Below are positions 17,414 to 26,124 of a DNA stretch of 64,000 bases, in pieces (the first letter of the stretch is position 1; each line of letters opens with the position of its first letter). A model generated the notes under the pieces. That model was not told where the DNA came from and made no database searches. It was given only the letters and a program-made list of their open reading frames with translations. The position numbers and the translations under genes were made by a program. The DNA is taken from assembly GCF_027359675.1 (NCBI RefSeq), contig NZ_CP114786.1:3074501-3138500 (forward strand). The letters run 5' to 3'. The stretch comes from Roseibium sp. Sym1. Its GTDB lineage: Bacteria > Pseudomonadota > Alphaproteobacteria > Rhizobiales > Stappiaceae.

Positions 17414-18868
17414 ATGAGCTTCCGATTGCTGACACCCTATTCCAAGACACTTGGCTGGAACAAAAAACTCGGTCCGGCCTGGTCCGACTGGATGGAGGGG
17501 AGCGACGCCGGTGCACCGGTGGAAAGGTCCGCGCGCGGTGATGACGACGGTGCCAATGATCCCGCCGCAAGTCCGGAAGAGGAAGACAGATCCGTTCGTC
17601 GCGGTGGCGATCTGGCGGGCGGCGCCGATGGCGTTCGAACGATGGAGCGCGGTGAAGCCGCCGATGTCGCCTGGTCCTTCGGCGGCTATGGCGGCATCGG
17701 TTTACTTGGTGGCCTTGGCGGGGCCATCCCCCTGCAGAACGGGCTGGGCCTGAACCTGTCGCCGATCAATTTCTGGATCGATTATGCGGGTGAGGATGAA
17801 TTCCACGGCACCAACGGCGTCGACCGGGCCTACGGCCTCTGGGGGGACGACGACATCTTCCTCTACGACGGCAATGACACGGCCCATGGCGGCTTCGGCA
17901 ACGACCTGATCGTGGGCGGGCGCGGCAATGACCGGCTTTACGGTGAAGCCGGCAATGATGTCCTGTCGGGCGATGTCGGCGACGATTACCTGAATGGCGG
18001 CACAGGCAATGACGTGCTGCTCGGCGGCCACGGCAAGGACCAGATCCATGGCGGCTCCGGCAACGACCGGATCGACGGCGGCTTTGACAGGGACGTGGTA
18101 CGTGCCGGTGACGGTGACGACCGGGTCGAAGGCGGCGATGGCAACGACACGCTCTGGGGCGATGACGGCCGGGACACGATCCTGGGCGGCGACGGCGACG
18201 ACCAGCTTTTCGGCGGCCTCGGCAACGACCTGCTGCAGGGTGGTGCCGGCGACGACCAGATGGACGGTGGTGCGGGCCTGGACGTGCTGGTCGGTGATAT
18301 CGGCAATGATGTCATGGATGGCGGCGCCGGTGACGACACCATGGACGGCGGTGCAGGCAACGACCTGATGCAGGGCGGCGACGGCTCCGACGAGATGGAA
18401 GGCGGCGCGGGAAATGACCAGATCCTTGGCGGCGGCGATGCCGACTGGCTCTTTGGCGATGGCGGCAACGACTATATCCATGGCGGAGCCGGCAATGACC
18501 ATATCACCGGCGGCAGCAACAGCGCAGGCGACATCGGCGATTACCTGCATGGCGGCACCGGCTTCGACATTTTCTATTTCGCGGCCGGCGACAGCGGCGG
18601 GGCCTCGGGGCCGATGGACGTGATCGGAGATTTTGTCCAGGGCGGTGACCTGATTGTCATCGAGGGCTTCTTCGCAGACTTCCTGGGTGAGCAGGCCGGC
18701 TTCTCCAACACGCCGGGCGCAGAGGCGTATTACGAACTGGTCCAGGACGACCAGTTCGGCGCGGTCACCAATGTCCATGTGCGTGACGGTTTCGGCCTTG
18801 AGGCCGACCTGTCCTTCCAGGTGCTCGGCCATGTCGACCTGACGGTGAACGACCTGTTCCTGATCTGA
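17414..18868 (+). CDS. RTX calcium-binding repeat protein (type I secretion candidate)
   Basis: Acidic 484-aa protein. Residues 1-115 are low-complexity with a glycine-rich segment (FGGYGGIGLLGGLGG). From about 130 to 385 it consists of more than twenty GGxGxDxLx nonapeptides that bind Ca2+ as a parallel beta-roll. A non-repeat C-terminus ends in VNDLFLI, as expected for an uncleaved type I secretion signal. No N-terminal signal peptide and no catalytic domain were seen, so it may be structural, for example a surface or matrix protein. No secretion ABC/MFP genes are adjacent; they would have to be elsewhere. Confidence 0.83.
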   Translation: MSFRLLTPYSKTLGWNKKLGPAWSDWMEGSDAGAPVERSARGDDDGANDPAASPEEEDRSVRRGGDLAGGADGVRTMERGEAADVAWSFGGYGGIGLLGGLGGAIPLQNGLGLNLSPINFWIDYAGEDEFHGTNGVDRAYGLWGDDDIFLYDGNDTAHGGFGNDLIVGGRGNDRLYGEAGNDVLSGDVGDDYLNGGTGNDVLLGGHGKDQIHGGSGNDRIDGGFDRDVVRAGDGDDRVEGGDGNDTLWGDDGRDTILGGDGDDQLFGGLGNDLLQGGAGDDQMDGGAGLDVLVGDIGNDVMDGGAGDDTMDGGAGNDLMQGGDGSDEMEGGAGNDQILGGGDADWLFGDGGNDYIHGGAGNDHITGGSNSAGDIGDYLHGGTGFDIFYFAAGDSGGASGPMDVIGDFVQGGDLIVIEGFFADFLGEQAGFSNTPGAEAYYELVQDDQFGAVTNVHVRDGFGLEADLSFQVLGHVDLTVNDLFLI

Positions 18869-18925
18869 TGTCCGGAAGCCCGGGGCTGCCCTCAGGGGCG
18901 GCCCACCTGGTTTGCTCCCTGAACT

Positions 18926-18964
18926 GCCGCGTATGAAGACCGGGTTCTTCGGCGCGGCTTTTTT
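18926..18964 (+). terminator. rho-independent terminator of the RTX gene
   Basis: GCCGCG (18926-18931) pairs with CGCGGC (18953-18958), an inner GAAGA/TCTTC stem extends it, and six Ts follow directly (18959-18964). Confidence 0.75.
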
Positions 18965-19092
18965 CGGTTGTGGCAATCAATTGGAAACCGCTGATACAAT
19001 TGAAATCTTTCGCGAAATCAATCAGATAAGCAGGGCTCCCATCTTCGTATCGTCAGCAGGGAAGCTGACGCGCCCAAGATGGAGAGATGCAC

Positions 19093-19512
19093 ATGAAAGC
19101 GAAAAACACCCTTCTGACCGCTCTGGCGGCCCTTGCCGTCGGCACGGTCTTCACCGTGTCCGTTCCGGTGTCCGCCCAGGCGGCTGACCGCAGCGTCACC
19201 TGCAATGACGGCACCGTCTACAATTTCGGTCCGGACGACGCGATCAGCAACGAAGTCGCCTGCGCCAGCCATGGCGGCGTCAAGCCGGCTTCGCCGTTCA
19301 AGGCCGGCAAGATCAAGACCCGCGGCATGACGGTCAAGCCGGCCAAGCCGCTGCGCGTTTCCGGCAATGGCAGCCAGCAGAACGCAGTGCCGGACGGATC
19401 CTATGGCGGCAAGAACAAGGCCGTTGCCTGGACCACGGGCTGCTATGCCGAATTCGGCCCGAACGCGGCCCACCCGGACGCGGCAATGCTGCAAAAATGT
19501 CTGGGCAACTGA
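19093..19512 (+). CDS. small exported protein, unknown function
   Basis: A 139-aa protein with a signal peptide (about residues 1-28, ending SAQA) and a mature part rich in Gly, Lys and Ala with four cysteines (VTCNDG, VACASHGG, TGCYAEFG, QKCLGN). I do not recognise the family. An in-frame ATG six bases earlier is also possible, but GGAG spacing favours 19093. It forms a single-gene unit closed by the hairpin at 19554-19583. The four cysteines suggest one or two disulfides in the periplasm or outside the cell. Confidence 0.62.
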   Translation: MKAKNTLLTALAALAVGTVFTVSVPVSAQAADRSVTCNDGTVYNFGPDDAISNEVACASHGGVKPASPFKAGKIKTRGMTVKPAKPLRVSGNGSQQNAVPDGSYGGKNKAVAWTTGCYAEFGPNAAHPDAAMLQKCLGN

Positions 19513-19553
19513 GACGGGCGACAGGTCGGAAGATGACCTGATCCGTTCAAGAT

Positions 19554-19583
19554 AACCCCGTGTTTCCCCGGAAACGCGGGGTT
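19554..19583 (+). terminator. rho-independent terminator
   Basis: AACCCCG...GGAAACGCGGGGTT forms a 14-bp stem with one G-T wobble and a two-base loop, followed by a T-rich tail (TTCTTGG). It lies 41 bases after the small exported protein and just before the MITE-like element. Confidence 0.7.
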
Positions 19584-19599
19584 TCTTGGTTCCTGGCCT

Positions 19600-19871
19600 T
19601 AGGCTGTAGTGACAAATTAACGACTGGCATCGTTGGGGTCAGGATCGTTTTCCTGAACAGGCGGAAAGCGCAAGGAAGTGCAGCGCACTTTCGAGCATTT
19701 CCAACGCCTTCAGGGACGATCCTGGACCAACCCCGAAGGGGCCGTCCGAAAATCGGGTCATTTCTGCGTCGCATGTCGTCGAATATGCCCCGCATGTCCG
19801 TCCTCCATGCTCCTTGATATGACCCGATTTTCAGGCGGCGCTGCCAATCGTTAATCTGTCACTACAGCCTA
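19600..19871. mobile_element. MITE-like element, 28-bp terminal inverted repeats, TA duplication
   Basis: A 268-bp element (19602-19869) is bounded by 28-bp inverted repeats starting GGCTGTAGTGACA (19602-19629 and 19842-19869, two mismatches) and flanked on both sides by TA, as expected for IS630/Tc1-type or some IS5-group transposition. No transposase is encoded. It is internally structured: a 14-bp perfect inverted repeat (19748-19761 with 19819-19832) and an imperfect one (about 19634-19648 with 19717-19735) would make nested hairpins. The right end supplies the last base of the dpaL stop codon. An autonomous parent should share these ends. Confidence 0.75.
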
Positions 19872-21044
19872 GTCAGCCTGTTCGAGGATTGCCCGGTAGA
19901 CCTCCGGGTCGGTATCGCCTTCGCTGCCGAAGACAAGCAGCCGCGAGCCCTCGTTCAGGTCCAGTTGCCTGCGCCACGCCGCATCGAGGCAGCAGGCCTC
20001 TGCCGCGGCAAGGCCGGCAATGGCCGATTCGCCTGCGGTTACCGGGGGCGTGCGTCTTGCCAGGCGGCGCATCCAGCGGCCCACGGACGCTTCCGGAATG
20101 CCGACTGCGGCATCGCAATGGTCCTTGAGGACTTCCCAGGCGAGAAGCGAGACCTCTCCGCAGGCAAGGCCCGCCATCAGCGTGTCGAGATCACCTTCCA
20201 CCGCGACGGGTTCGCCCGCCTCGAAGCTTGCCAGCCAGCAGGCCGCCTCCAGCGGATCGCCCAGGATGACCCGGGGACGGGTGTCGCCAAATTGGCGCTT
20301 GACCTGGGCCGCGACGGCCGCCGCCATGCCGCCAACGCCGGTCTGCACAAACACGTGGGTCGGCGGTTCCGGCAGTGCACGCAGCGCTTCGGCTGCCATG
20401 ATCTCGTAGCCCTGCATCACGTCGCGCGGCACATCCAGGTAACCGGGATAGGAGGTGTCGGAGACGACAAACCAGCCTTCCGCGGTTGCCGTGCGCTGTG
20501 CTTCACGCACGGACTCGTCGTAGTTTCCGGACACACGGCGAACCTCGGCGCCGTATTTCGCGATCGCCGCGCGGCGGCCTTCCGACACGGTCGCATGGAT
20601 GAAGATCACGCAGCGTGCCCCGAACCGTTCGGCGCCCCAGGCGACCGAGCGGCCGTGGTTGCCGTCCGTTGCGCAGCAGACCGTGATGTCCCCGGCTTCC
20701 GGATGGGCCCTGTCGGTCACTTCCTGCATCGAGATCTCGCGACCGAGCCGCCTGGAAAGTTCTTTTTGCAGCAGGCGGGCAACGGCATAGGCGCCGCCAA
20801 GAGCCTTGAAGCTGCCCAGACCGAACCGGGAACCCTCATCCTTGTAGTGAAGGGAGGCAACGCCGAATTCGGCAGCGATTTCACTCAGGGAAACAAGCGG
20901 TGTCGGTGCGTAGCCGGGCCAGTTGGACACGGCCTCGAATGCGTTCGCATAGGCCTTGTCCGAGAGAATGTCGTTTTGGGCGGGGGTCCATGGCGCATCG
21001 CGCCTTGCCGTCCGGTTCGAAACCAGGCGGTACTCTTCAAGCAT
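19869..21044 (-). CDS. dpaL: diaminopropionate ammonia-lyase
   Basis: PLP enzyme of 391 aa that deaminates 2,3-diaminopropionate to pyruvate and two ammonia. KDEGSRFGLGSFKALGG carries the PLP lysine at Lys80, and CATDGNHGRSVAWGA is a typical fold-type II phosphate-binding segment. The frame runs upstream to 21332, but ATG 21044 gives the family N-terminus and has GGAAGGA upstream. It is the last gene of a minus-strand cluster with a TRAP importer and a carbamoylase. Its TAG stop is formed by the TA duplication plus the first base of the MITE-like element; removing the element would leave TAA at the same place. Confidence 0.88.
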   Translation of the reverse strand: MLEEYRLVSNRTARRDAPWTPAQNDILSDKAYANAFEAVSNWPGYAPTPLVSLSEIAAEFGVASLHYKDEGSRFGLGSFKALGGAYAVARLLQKELSRRLGREISMQEVTDRAHPEAGDITVCCATDGNHGRSVAWGAERFGARCVIFIHATVSEGRRAAIAKYGAEVRRVSGNYDESVREAQRTATAEGWFVVSDTSYPGYLDVPRDVMQGYEIMAAEALRALPEPPTHVFVQTGVGGMAAAVAAQVKRQFGDTRPRVILGDPLEAACWLASFEAGEPVAVEGDLDTLMAGLACGEVSLLAWEVLKDHCDAAVGIPEASVGRWMRRLARRTPPVTAGESAIAGLAAAEACCLDAAWRRQLDLNEGSRLLVFGSEGDTDPEVYRAILEQAD

Positions 21045-21064
21045 ATTCCGACGTCCTTCCGTGT

Positions 21065-21094
21065 GGCCAGAGGCGGCGTTTGCCGCCTCTGGCC
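21065..21094 (-). other. perfect 13-bp hairpin between dctP and dpaL
   Basis: GGCCAGAGGCGGC (21065-21077) and GCCGCCTCTGGCC (21082-21094) form a perfect 13-bp stem with a four-base loop. It lies between the TRAP binding-protein stop and the dpaL ribosome site, with no T-run, which fits a processing or stability element that raises binding-protein mRNA relative to dpaL. Confidence 0.65.
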
Positions 21095-21099
21095 ATGTC

Positions 21100-22137
21100 T
21101 CAGAAATTGTTCTGTTTTTCAATCGATCCCAGCAGGGCATCCAGCATTTCGATGCCTTCGGCGCCATATTGCTCCTCGATGAGGGCGCGCACGGCCGGCT
21201 GGGCGGCTTCAGCGAATTTCGCCTGCTCTTCCGGGGTGACGACATTGACTTCCATCTTCGCGGCAAGGGCCGGCAGACCCTTGTCGGAGGCCTCGATGAC
21301 GCGGGACGCGGAGCGCCCGGCATCGGTGGCAACCTCCGCCGCCCAGTTGATCAGCGTCTGGTATTCCGGTGCCAGCCCGTCATAGAAATCGGAGTTGATC
21401 GTCCAGACATAGGGCGTGATGACGTGGTTGGTGATCGAGAGGTATTTCTGGACTTCGTCGAACTTGGCGAAGGCAATGATCGGCACCGGGTTCATCTGCC
21501 CGTCCGCAACACCTGTCTGCAGTGCGGTGTAGACCTCCGCCCACGGCAGCGGGGTCGGCTTGCCGCCGAGAGAGGAGATGATCGCCTCATGCGTCGGCAG
21601 GGTCATGGTGCGGATCTTGAGCCCTTCCATGTCTTCGACGGAGGTGATCGGGGCCTTGGAGTTGGTGAAGGCGAAGAACCCGCCTGAATCCAGCAGGCCA
21701 AGCACCTTCAGCTCGGTCTTGCTTTCCAGGTCGGCGACGAATTTCTTGCCGAATTCGCTGTCCTTGTCGATCACGCGCGTGGCGACGCCGATGTTCGGGA
21801 AGGCGAAGGGAATGTCGAAGACGCCGACGAGCGGGTAGTGCTGCGCAAGACCGCCGGACGAGGAGATCGTGCTTTCAACGACGCCGGTGCGGACCTGGTC
21901 GATGACCTCGTTGTCCTTGCCGAGCTGGCCGTTCGGAAACAGCTGGACCTCGATTGCGCCGTTGGAGTTGGCCTCCACAAGCGACTTGAACACGGCAGCC
22001 ATGGCGCCGGAATGGCTCTGGGTCGGATCTTCCGGGTTGAGATGCGCGAGGCGGATGGTGATGTCCGCCGCAAGGGCCTGTCCGGTCAGCGCGACGGCCG
22101 CCGTGAGCGCGATTGCGGTGCTTCTGAGGAACGACAT
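21100..22137 (-). CDS. TRAP transporter substrate-binding protein (DctP family)
   Basis: Periplasmic receptor of 345 aa for a tripartite ATP-independent importer. Signal peptide at 1-23 (ending ALA), then the DctP fold with AHLNPEDPTQSH near 31-42 and GGKPTPLPWAEVYTALQTGVADGQ, the conserved hinge region that follows the substrate Arg segment. CAGGAG precedes ATG 22137. It follows its DctQ and DctM partners in the order Q-M-P and precedes dpaL, so its ligand may be diaminopropionate, a ureido amino acid or a related organic acid. The ligand is not readable from sequence. Confidence 0.88.
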   Translation of the reverse strand: MSFLRSTAIALTAAVALTGQALAADITIRLAHLNPEDPTQSHSGAMAAVFKSLVEANSNGAIEVQLFPNGQLGKDNEVIDQVRTGVVESTISSSGGLAQHYPLVGVFDIPFAFPNIGVATRVIDKDSEFGKKFVADLESKTELKVLGLLDSGGFFAFTNSKAPITSVEDMEGLKIRTMTLPTHEAIISSLGGKPTPLPWAEVYTALQTGVADGQMNPVPIIAFAKFDEVQKYLSITNHVITPYVWTINSDFYDGLAPEYQTLINWAAEVATDAGRSASRVIEASDKGLPALAAKMEVNVVTPEEQAKFAEAAQPAVRALIEEQYGAEGIEMLDALLGSIEKQNNF

Positions 22138-22171
22138 GGTTTTTCTCCTGTTATCGAGAGCGGTTGGGAGG

Positions 22172-23455
22172 TCAAAGTCCGAGAAGGCGGGGTATGAAGA
22201 GGGTGAGATCCGACCAGTAGGCAATGACCAGAAGGATCGCGACTTCGGCCAGGATGAAGGGCCAGAGCTCCCTGGTGATCCCCTCCACCTTTTCCCCGGT
22301 CACCGAGGCCAGCACGAAAAGGCAGGCGCCCACCGGTGGCGTCATCAGGGAAATGTTCAGCGCGAGAATGATCATGATGCCCGCATGGACGGGGTCCATG
22401 CCGATCTGGACGGTCAGCGGCGCCAGCACCGGCGCGAGGATGATCAGCGTTGCGTTGATGTCCATCACCAGCCCGATCAGCAGCAGGAGCATCAGGATCA
22501 GGCCGACGATGATTGCGGGTTCCTGTGAAATGGACAGCATGGCGCGGGCAATCGCCTGGGGGACCTGGTTGAAGGTCATCCACCAGCCGAGGATCGTGGC
22601 CGAGGCGATGATCAGGAAGATCACGCCGGTGATGCGGGTGGTCCTGACACAGACCTCGTAAAGGTCCTGCCAGGTGAGCTTGCGGTAGATCACCCCGCCG
22701 ACAAAGAGGGCATAGGCGACGGCTATGGACGCCGCTTCCGTCGGTGTGGCGAAGCCGCCGAGGATCGACCCCAGAATGAAGACCGGCAGAAGGGCGGCGA
22801 GGAACCCTTCCCGGAAAGCGGCCCAGACGGCGCAGAGCGTCGGGCGCGGGCCGCCGGCCGGCAGGTTCTTGCGTTTTGCGTTCAGCGCGATAACCAGCAT
22901 GCAGATGCCGCAGATCAGAAGACCCGGCAGGATGCCCGCCGCGAACAGGCCGGCGATCGACACACCCATGATCGAGCCGTAGATGATGGCCAGGGTGGAC
23001 GGGGGGATGGTCGGGCCGATGATCGACCCGGCAGCCGTCACCGCGCAGGCATAGGAGCGGCTGTAACCGGCCTTCTGCATCGCCGGGACGAGGGTGTTGC
23101 CGAAGGCCGCGGCATCCGCGGTTGCCGAGCCCGTGATGCCGGCGAACATCACGGAGGCGACCATGTTGGAATGGGCCATTCCGCCCCGCAGCCAGCCGAC
23201 CAGTGTGTCCGCCAGCTTGACGAGGCCTTGCGTTATGCCCGAGCGGTTCATGATCTCGCCGGCCAGGATGAAGAAGGGCATGGCCAGAAACGGAAACAGG
23301 TCGAGCCCGGCAAACATGCGGTCCGGTGCCATGGTCATGAACCGTGGGCCCATGTCGATGATGCCGATCATGCCGGCAACGCCGATGGCAAAGCCGACGG
23401 GCATTCCGAACGCGAGAAAGCCGAAAAAGGCGATAGGAACCAGGTAGATGCCCAT
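22172..23455 (-). CDS. TRAP transporter large permease (DctM family)
   Basis: Inner-membrane protein of 427 aa with about 12 hydrophobic segments. Typical DctM landmarks are LAMPFFILAGEIMNRSG near 56-72 and FGNTLVPAMQKAGYSRSYACAVTAAGSIIGPTIPPS in the middle. Its ATG shares one base with the dctQ stop, so the two are translationally coupled. It forms the sodium-driven channel of the importer fed by the DctP receptor encoded next. Confidence 0.92.
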   Translation of the reverse strand: MGIYLVPIAFFGFLAFGMPVGFAIGVAGMIGIIDMGPRFMTMAPDRMFAGLDLFPFLAMPFFILAGEIMNRSGITQGLVKLADTLVGWLRGGMAHSNMVASVMFAGITGSATADAAAFGNTLVPAMQKAGYSRSYACAVTAAGSIIGPTIPPSTLAIIYGSIMGVSIAGLFAAGILPGLLICGICMLVIALNAKRKNLPAGGPRPTLCAVWAAFREGFLAALLPVFILGSILGGFATPTEAASIAVAYALFVGGVIYRKLTWQDLYEVCVRTTRITGVIFLIIASATILGWWMTFNQVPQAIARAMLSISQEPAIIVGLILMLLLLIGLVMDINATLIILAPVLAPLTVQIGMDPVHAGIMIILALNISLMTPPVGACLFVLASVTGEKVEGITRELWPFILAEVAILLVIAYWSDLTLFIPRLLGL

Positions 23456-23988
23456 TATTCCTCGCCCACGTCCGGATTGGCTGCCCCCAGGCTTTCCGGT
23501 GCCCTTGGCGCTGTCCAGTCATGCAGGGCCACCAGGACCAGCTGGATGCAGGCCAGGCCGGCTGCCAGCGGCACGCCGATGAACGGATAGCCTTTCGGTA
23601 TGGCGTAGATCATGGTCATCCGGGAAAAGCCGCGCTCGGCAAAGGCGATGCCGTAGTAGAGGAGCGCGAAGAAGAAGAGAAAGGCGATCAGGTCAAACGC
23701 GACCGAAACGAACCGGCGTGCCGCCGGAGGAAAGCGCGAAAACAGGAACTCCACGCCGATATGTTCGCGGTAGATGATACCGGAGGACACTGCCAGCAGT
23801 GCCATCCAGATCATCAGGTATCGCGCCAGTTCTTCGGTGAAGGTGAGGGGCAGGGGGATGACGTAGCGCACCAGCACGCCGAGCCAGACATCCAGCACCA
23901 GCGCCACGAGCAGGAAGACGCAGAACCGCTCCACGAACCAGTTGATCCTGAGGCTGAGCGCTTTCGTCTTTTCGTGAATTTCGGTCAT
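23455..23988 (-). CDS. TRAP transporter small permease (DctQ family)
   Basis: Inner-membrane protein of 177 aa with four hydrophobic helices and the DctQ signature around FTEELARYLMIWMALLAVSSGI. It is the first gene of the TRAP set, probably read from the promoter at 24087-24115, and overlaps dctM by one base. DctQ bridges receptor and large permease in this importer class. Confidence 0.88.
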   Translation of the reverse strand: MTEIHEKTKALSLRINWFVERFCVFLLVALVLDVWLGVLVRYVIPLPLTFTEELARYLMIWMALLAVSSGIIYREHIGVEFLFSRFPPAARRFVSVAFDLIAFLFFFALLYYGIAFAERGFSRMTMIYAIPKGYPFIGVPLAAGLACIQLVLVALHDWTAPRAPESLGAANPDVGEE

Positions 23989-24086
23989 GTCGACACGCTC
24001 CGGAGCAACAAGATCAGCACTTGTTTCGGCAAGCTAAGCTCATGGTCCGAGGGCCGGTCAAGCCGGAAATGCACTCAAATGAAGCA

Positions 24087-24115
24087 ATAATGAATACTGA
24101 CTACTTTATGTGCAA
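24087..24115 (-). promoter_or_regulatory. putative promoter of the TRAP-dpaL operon
   Basis: On the minus strand, TTGCAC (complement of 24110-24115) and CATTAT (complement of 24087-24092) are spaced 17 bases, within an AT-rich patch 100 bases before dctQ. The match to sigma-70 consensus is partial (four of six in the -10). Confidence 0.4.
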
Positions 24116-24226
24116 TCGCCTAATTGTTTCGCCGCGAAATGAAGCATGTTCGCCGGGCCAAAGAGGCGCCGAGGGACAGCCTGTCAGCCCTGGATTCGAC
24201 CGGCGGCGGAGAGCGGGCGTGACGGG

Positions 24227-25135
24227 TCAGGTCTTGGGTGCGGTGATCAGATGGTAGTCCTGAGGCTCGCGGTGCAGCTTGAAATTGAAAACGTTTTTGC
24301 GAAGCTCGGCGCAGCGATCCAGGTCGACGGTCGCCGTGATGACTTCGTCTTCGAGGGTGACCGCGCGGGCCGCGATTTCCCCGGTGGGCACGACGATTGC
24401 GCTGCCTCCGATCAGGTCACAGCCTTCCTCGCGGCCCGCCTTTGCGGCCGCCACCACCCACATTCCGTTCTGATAGGCGCCGGCCTGCAGCGAGAGTTCG
24501 TTGTGAAAGTACTGAAGGTGATCGTGCTCGGGGGCGGGCGGATAGTGCAGGGGGGTGTTGTAGCCGAGCATCACCAGTTCCGCCCCGCCCAGGCCGAGCA
24601 TGCGCCAGGTTTCCGGCCAGCGTCTGTCGTTGCAGATGCACATGCCGAATTTGCCCGCCTCCGCGTCAAAGACCTGGAAGCCCAGGTCGCCTTTCTCGAA
24701 GTAGCGCTTCTCAAGGTGCTGGAAGGGGCGCCAGGTCTCGTTCTCCCTGTGTCCCGGCAAGTGGATCTTCCGGTATTTTCCGGCGATCCGGCCGCGTTCG
24801 ACATAGATGGCGGTGTTGAACTGGCGCCCTTCCGGGGTGAGTTCGGCGTAGCCAAGGTGGAATCCCATGCCGAGTTCCGCCGAAAGGTCGAATAGCGGCC
24901 GCACCGCTTCATTCGGCATGGCCGTTTCGAACCAGGCGTGAATTTCGGCGGGGTCTTCCATGTACCAGCGCGGAAAGAACGTTGTCAGGGCGAGCTCGGG
25001 GAAGACGACGATCCTGGCGCCGCGACCGTGGGCCTCGCGCATCAGCGCACACAGTCTCCTGACGGCACTGGCGCGGGTCTCGCCGCGGGCGATCGGGCCA
25101 AGCTGGGCGGCAGCCACGACGAATTTCCGGTCCAT
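24227..25135 (-). CDS. N-carbamoyl-D-amino acid hydrolase-like amidohydrolase
   Basis: Nitrilase-superfamily C-N hydrolase of 302 aa. The catalytic triad is visible: Glu in FPELALTTFF near 47, Lys in KYRKIHLPG near 127, and Cys in MCICNDRRWPE near 172. The context of the Cys and the final FKLHREPQDYHLI block match D-carbamoylases of Agrobacterium type, which cleave N-carbamoyl amino acids to amino acid, CO2 and ammonia. It sits between an NMT1-type ABC importer and a TRAP importer. A ureido compound as substrate is therefore likely, but stereo- and substrate specificity cannot be told from sequence. Confidence 0.83.
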   Translation of the reverse strand: MDRKFVVAAAQLGPIARGETRASAVRRLCALMREAHGRGARIVVFPELALTTFFPRWYMEDPAEIHAWFETAMPNEAVRPLFDLSAELGMGFHLGYAELTPEGRQFNTAIYVERGRIAGKYRKIHLPGHRENETWRPFQHLEKRYFEKGDLGFQVFDAEAGKFGMCICNDRRWPETWRMLGLGGAELVMLGYNTPLHYPPAPEHDHLQYFHNELSLQAGAYQNGMWVVAAAKAGREEGCDLIGGSAIVVPTGEIAARAVTLEDEVITATVDLDRCAELRKNVFNFKLHREPQDYHLITAPKT

Positions 25136-25164
25136 TGGATTTCCTTTTCGAGTGAGCGTCCCGC

Positions 25165-25178
25165 ACCTGCTTGCAGGT
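25165..25178. promoter_or_regulatory. 14-bp palindrome upstream of the carbamoylase gene
   Basis: ACCTGC-TT-GCAGGT is a perfect inverted repeat 30 bases before the carbamoylase start. It may be an operator or a leader hairpin. The rest of the 221-bp gap (25136-25356) shows nothing else I can support. Confidence 0.35.
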
Positions 25179-25356
25179 TGCGTGCCAGATATACGCGATC
25201 TTGCGGCAAGGGTCGGAGTGCAGCCGGATGTCCGGGCTGGCGGCGAAGAGGTCAGGCCGGGCCCGCCTGGATGCCCGCCTGGAGGCCACGTGTGCCGGCC
25301 GGCGCGGCCGTAACCCGCTGCCGGCCAGGCAAGATGCGCGTCCCTGCCGGAGGGAT

Positions 25357-26124
25357 CTACCCCGGGGCGCGTTCCGCCCAGCCCGCGAAGATCTTCTCGA
25401 GGCCGACGACAATGTAATAGAGGACGATGCCGAGCACGGCCAGCGCAATCAGGACGGCGAACATGAGCGGGTAGTCCGAGTTGGTCTTGCCGCTGTCGAA
25501 CAGGGCGCCCAGTCCCCTGCCGTGCGGGCTGACGATCTCCATCAGGTTGGTTCCGATGAAGGCCAAGGTCACGGACACCTTCAGGGCGCCGAAAAATTCG
25601 GGCAGCGTCTTCGGCAGGGCGATTTTCCAGAAGATCGTGGTTTGCGAGGCGCCCAGGGATCTCAGGATGTCGCGGTATTCCGGTTCCAGCGTCGACAGGC
25701 CGATCGACACCGAGACGGCGATCGGAAAGAAGGAAATCATGAAGGCGATCAGGATGGTGTTGAAATCATGCGCGCCGACGAACATCAGCGCCACGATCGG
25801 AACCACCGTTGCCTTGGGAATGGCGTTGAACCCGACCAGCAGCGGATAGAGTGCCTCGCGCATGGTGCGCGAGAAGCCCATGACCATGCCGAACGCGATG
25901 CCGACGATCACGGCGAGCAGCAGGCCGACGACCGTGCGCCAGAGTGTCTGCCAGCCCATCACCAGGAACAGCTCCCAGTAGCGGGTATAGGCCGGCCACA
26001 GGTCGCTGGGCGACGCCATCTTGTAGTTAGGCCAGCCGTTGAGCCAGACCAGGGCCTCCCACAGAAGCAGGAAGACAAGGATTGCGACCAGCGGAACGGT
26101 CAGGGAGCGCAGGCGTCCGGTCAT
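25357..26124 (-). CDS. ABC transporter permease (SsuC/TauC/ThiX family)
   Basis: Inner-membrane permease of 255 aa with about six helices and the EAA-type loop YRDILRSLGASQTTIFWKIALPKTLPEFFGALKV. It partners the ATPase, whose stop overlaps this start by four bases (ATGA), and the NMT1-like receptor further upstream. The family imports sulfonates, taurine, pyrimidine precursors and similar small organics. Confidence 0.87.
   Translation of the reverse strand: MTGRLRSLTVPLVAILVFLLLWEALVWLNGWPNYKMASPSDLWPAYTRYWELFLVMGWQTLWRTVVGLLLAVIVGIAFGMVMGFSRTMREALYPLLVGFNAIPKATVVPIVALMFVGAHDFNTILIAFMISFFPIAVSVSIGLSTLEPEYRDILRSLGASQTTIFWKIALPKTLPEFFGALKVSVTLAFIGTNLMEIVSPHGRGLGALFDSGKTNSDYPLMFAVLIALAVLGIVLYYIVVGLEKIFAGWAERAPG

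Noticed and set aside
17702..18976. 424-codon open frame antisense to the RTX gene
   Set aside because: It mirrors the repetitive GGxGxD codons; the plus-strand frame has the true calcium-binding repeat and start signals.
19602..19869. Degraded transposase gene inside the MITE-like element
   Set aside because: Short frames on both strands show no transposase motif; the interior is better explained by nested inverted repeats.
22086..23522. 478-codon frame overlapping dctM
   Set aside because: Same strand, different frame, rich in Arg/His/Pro and without homology; dctM is unambiguous.
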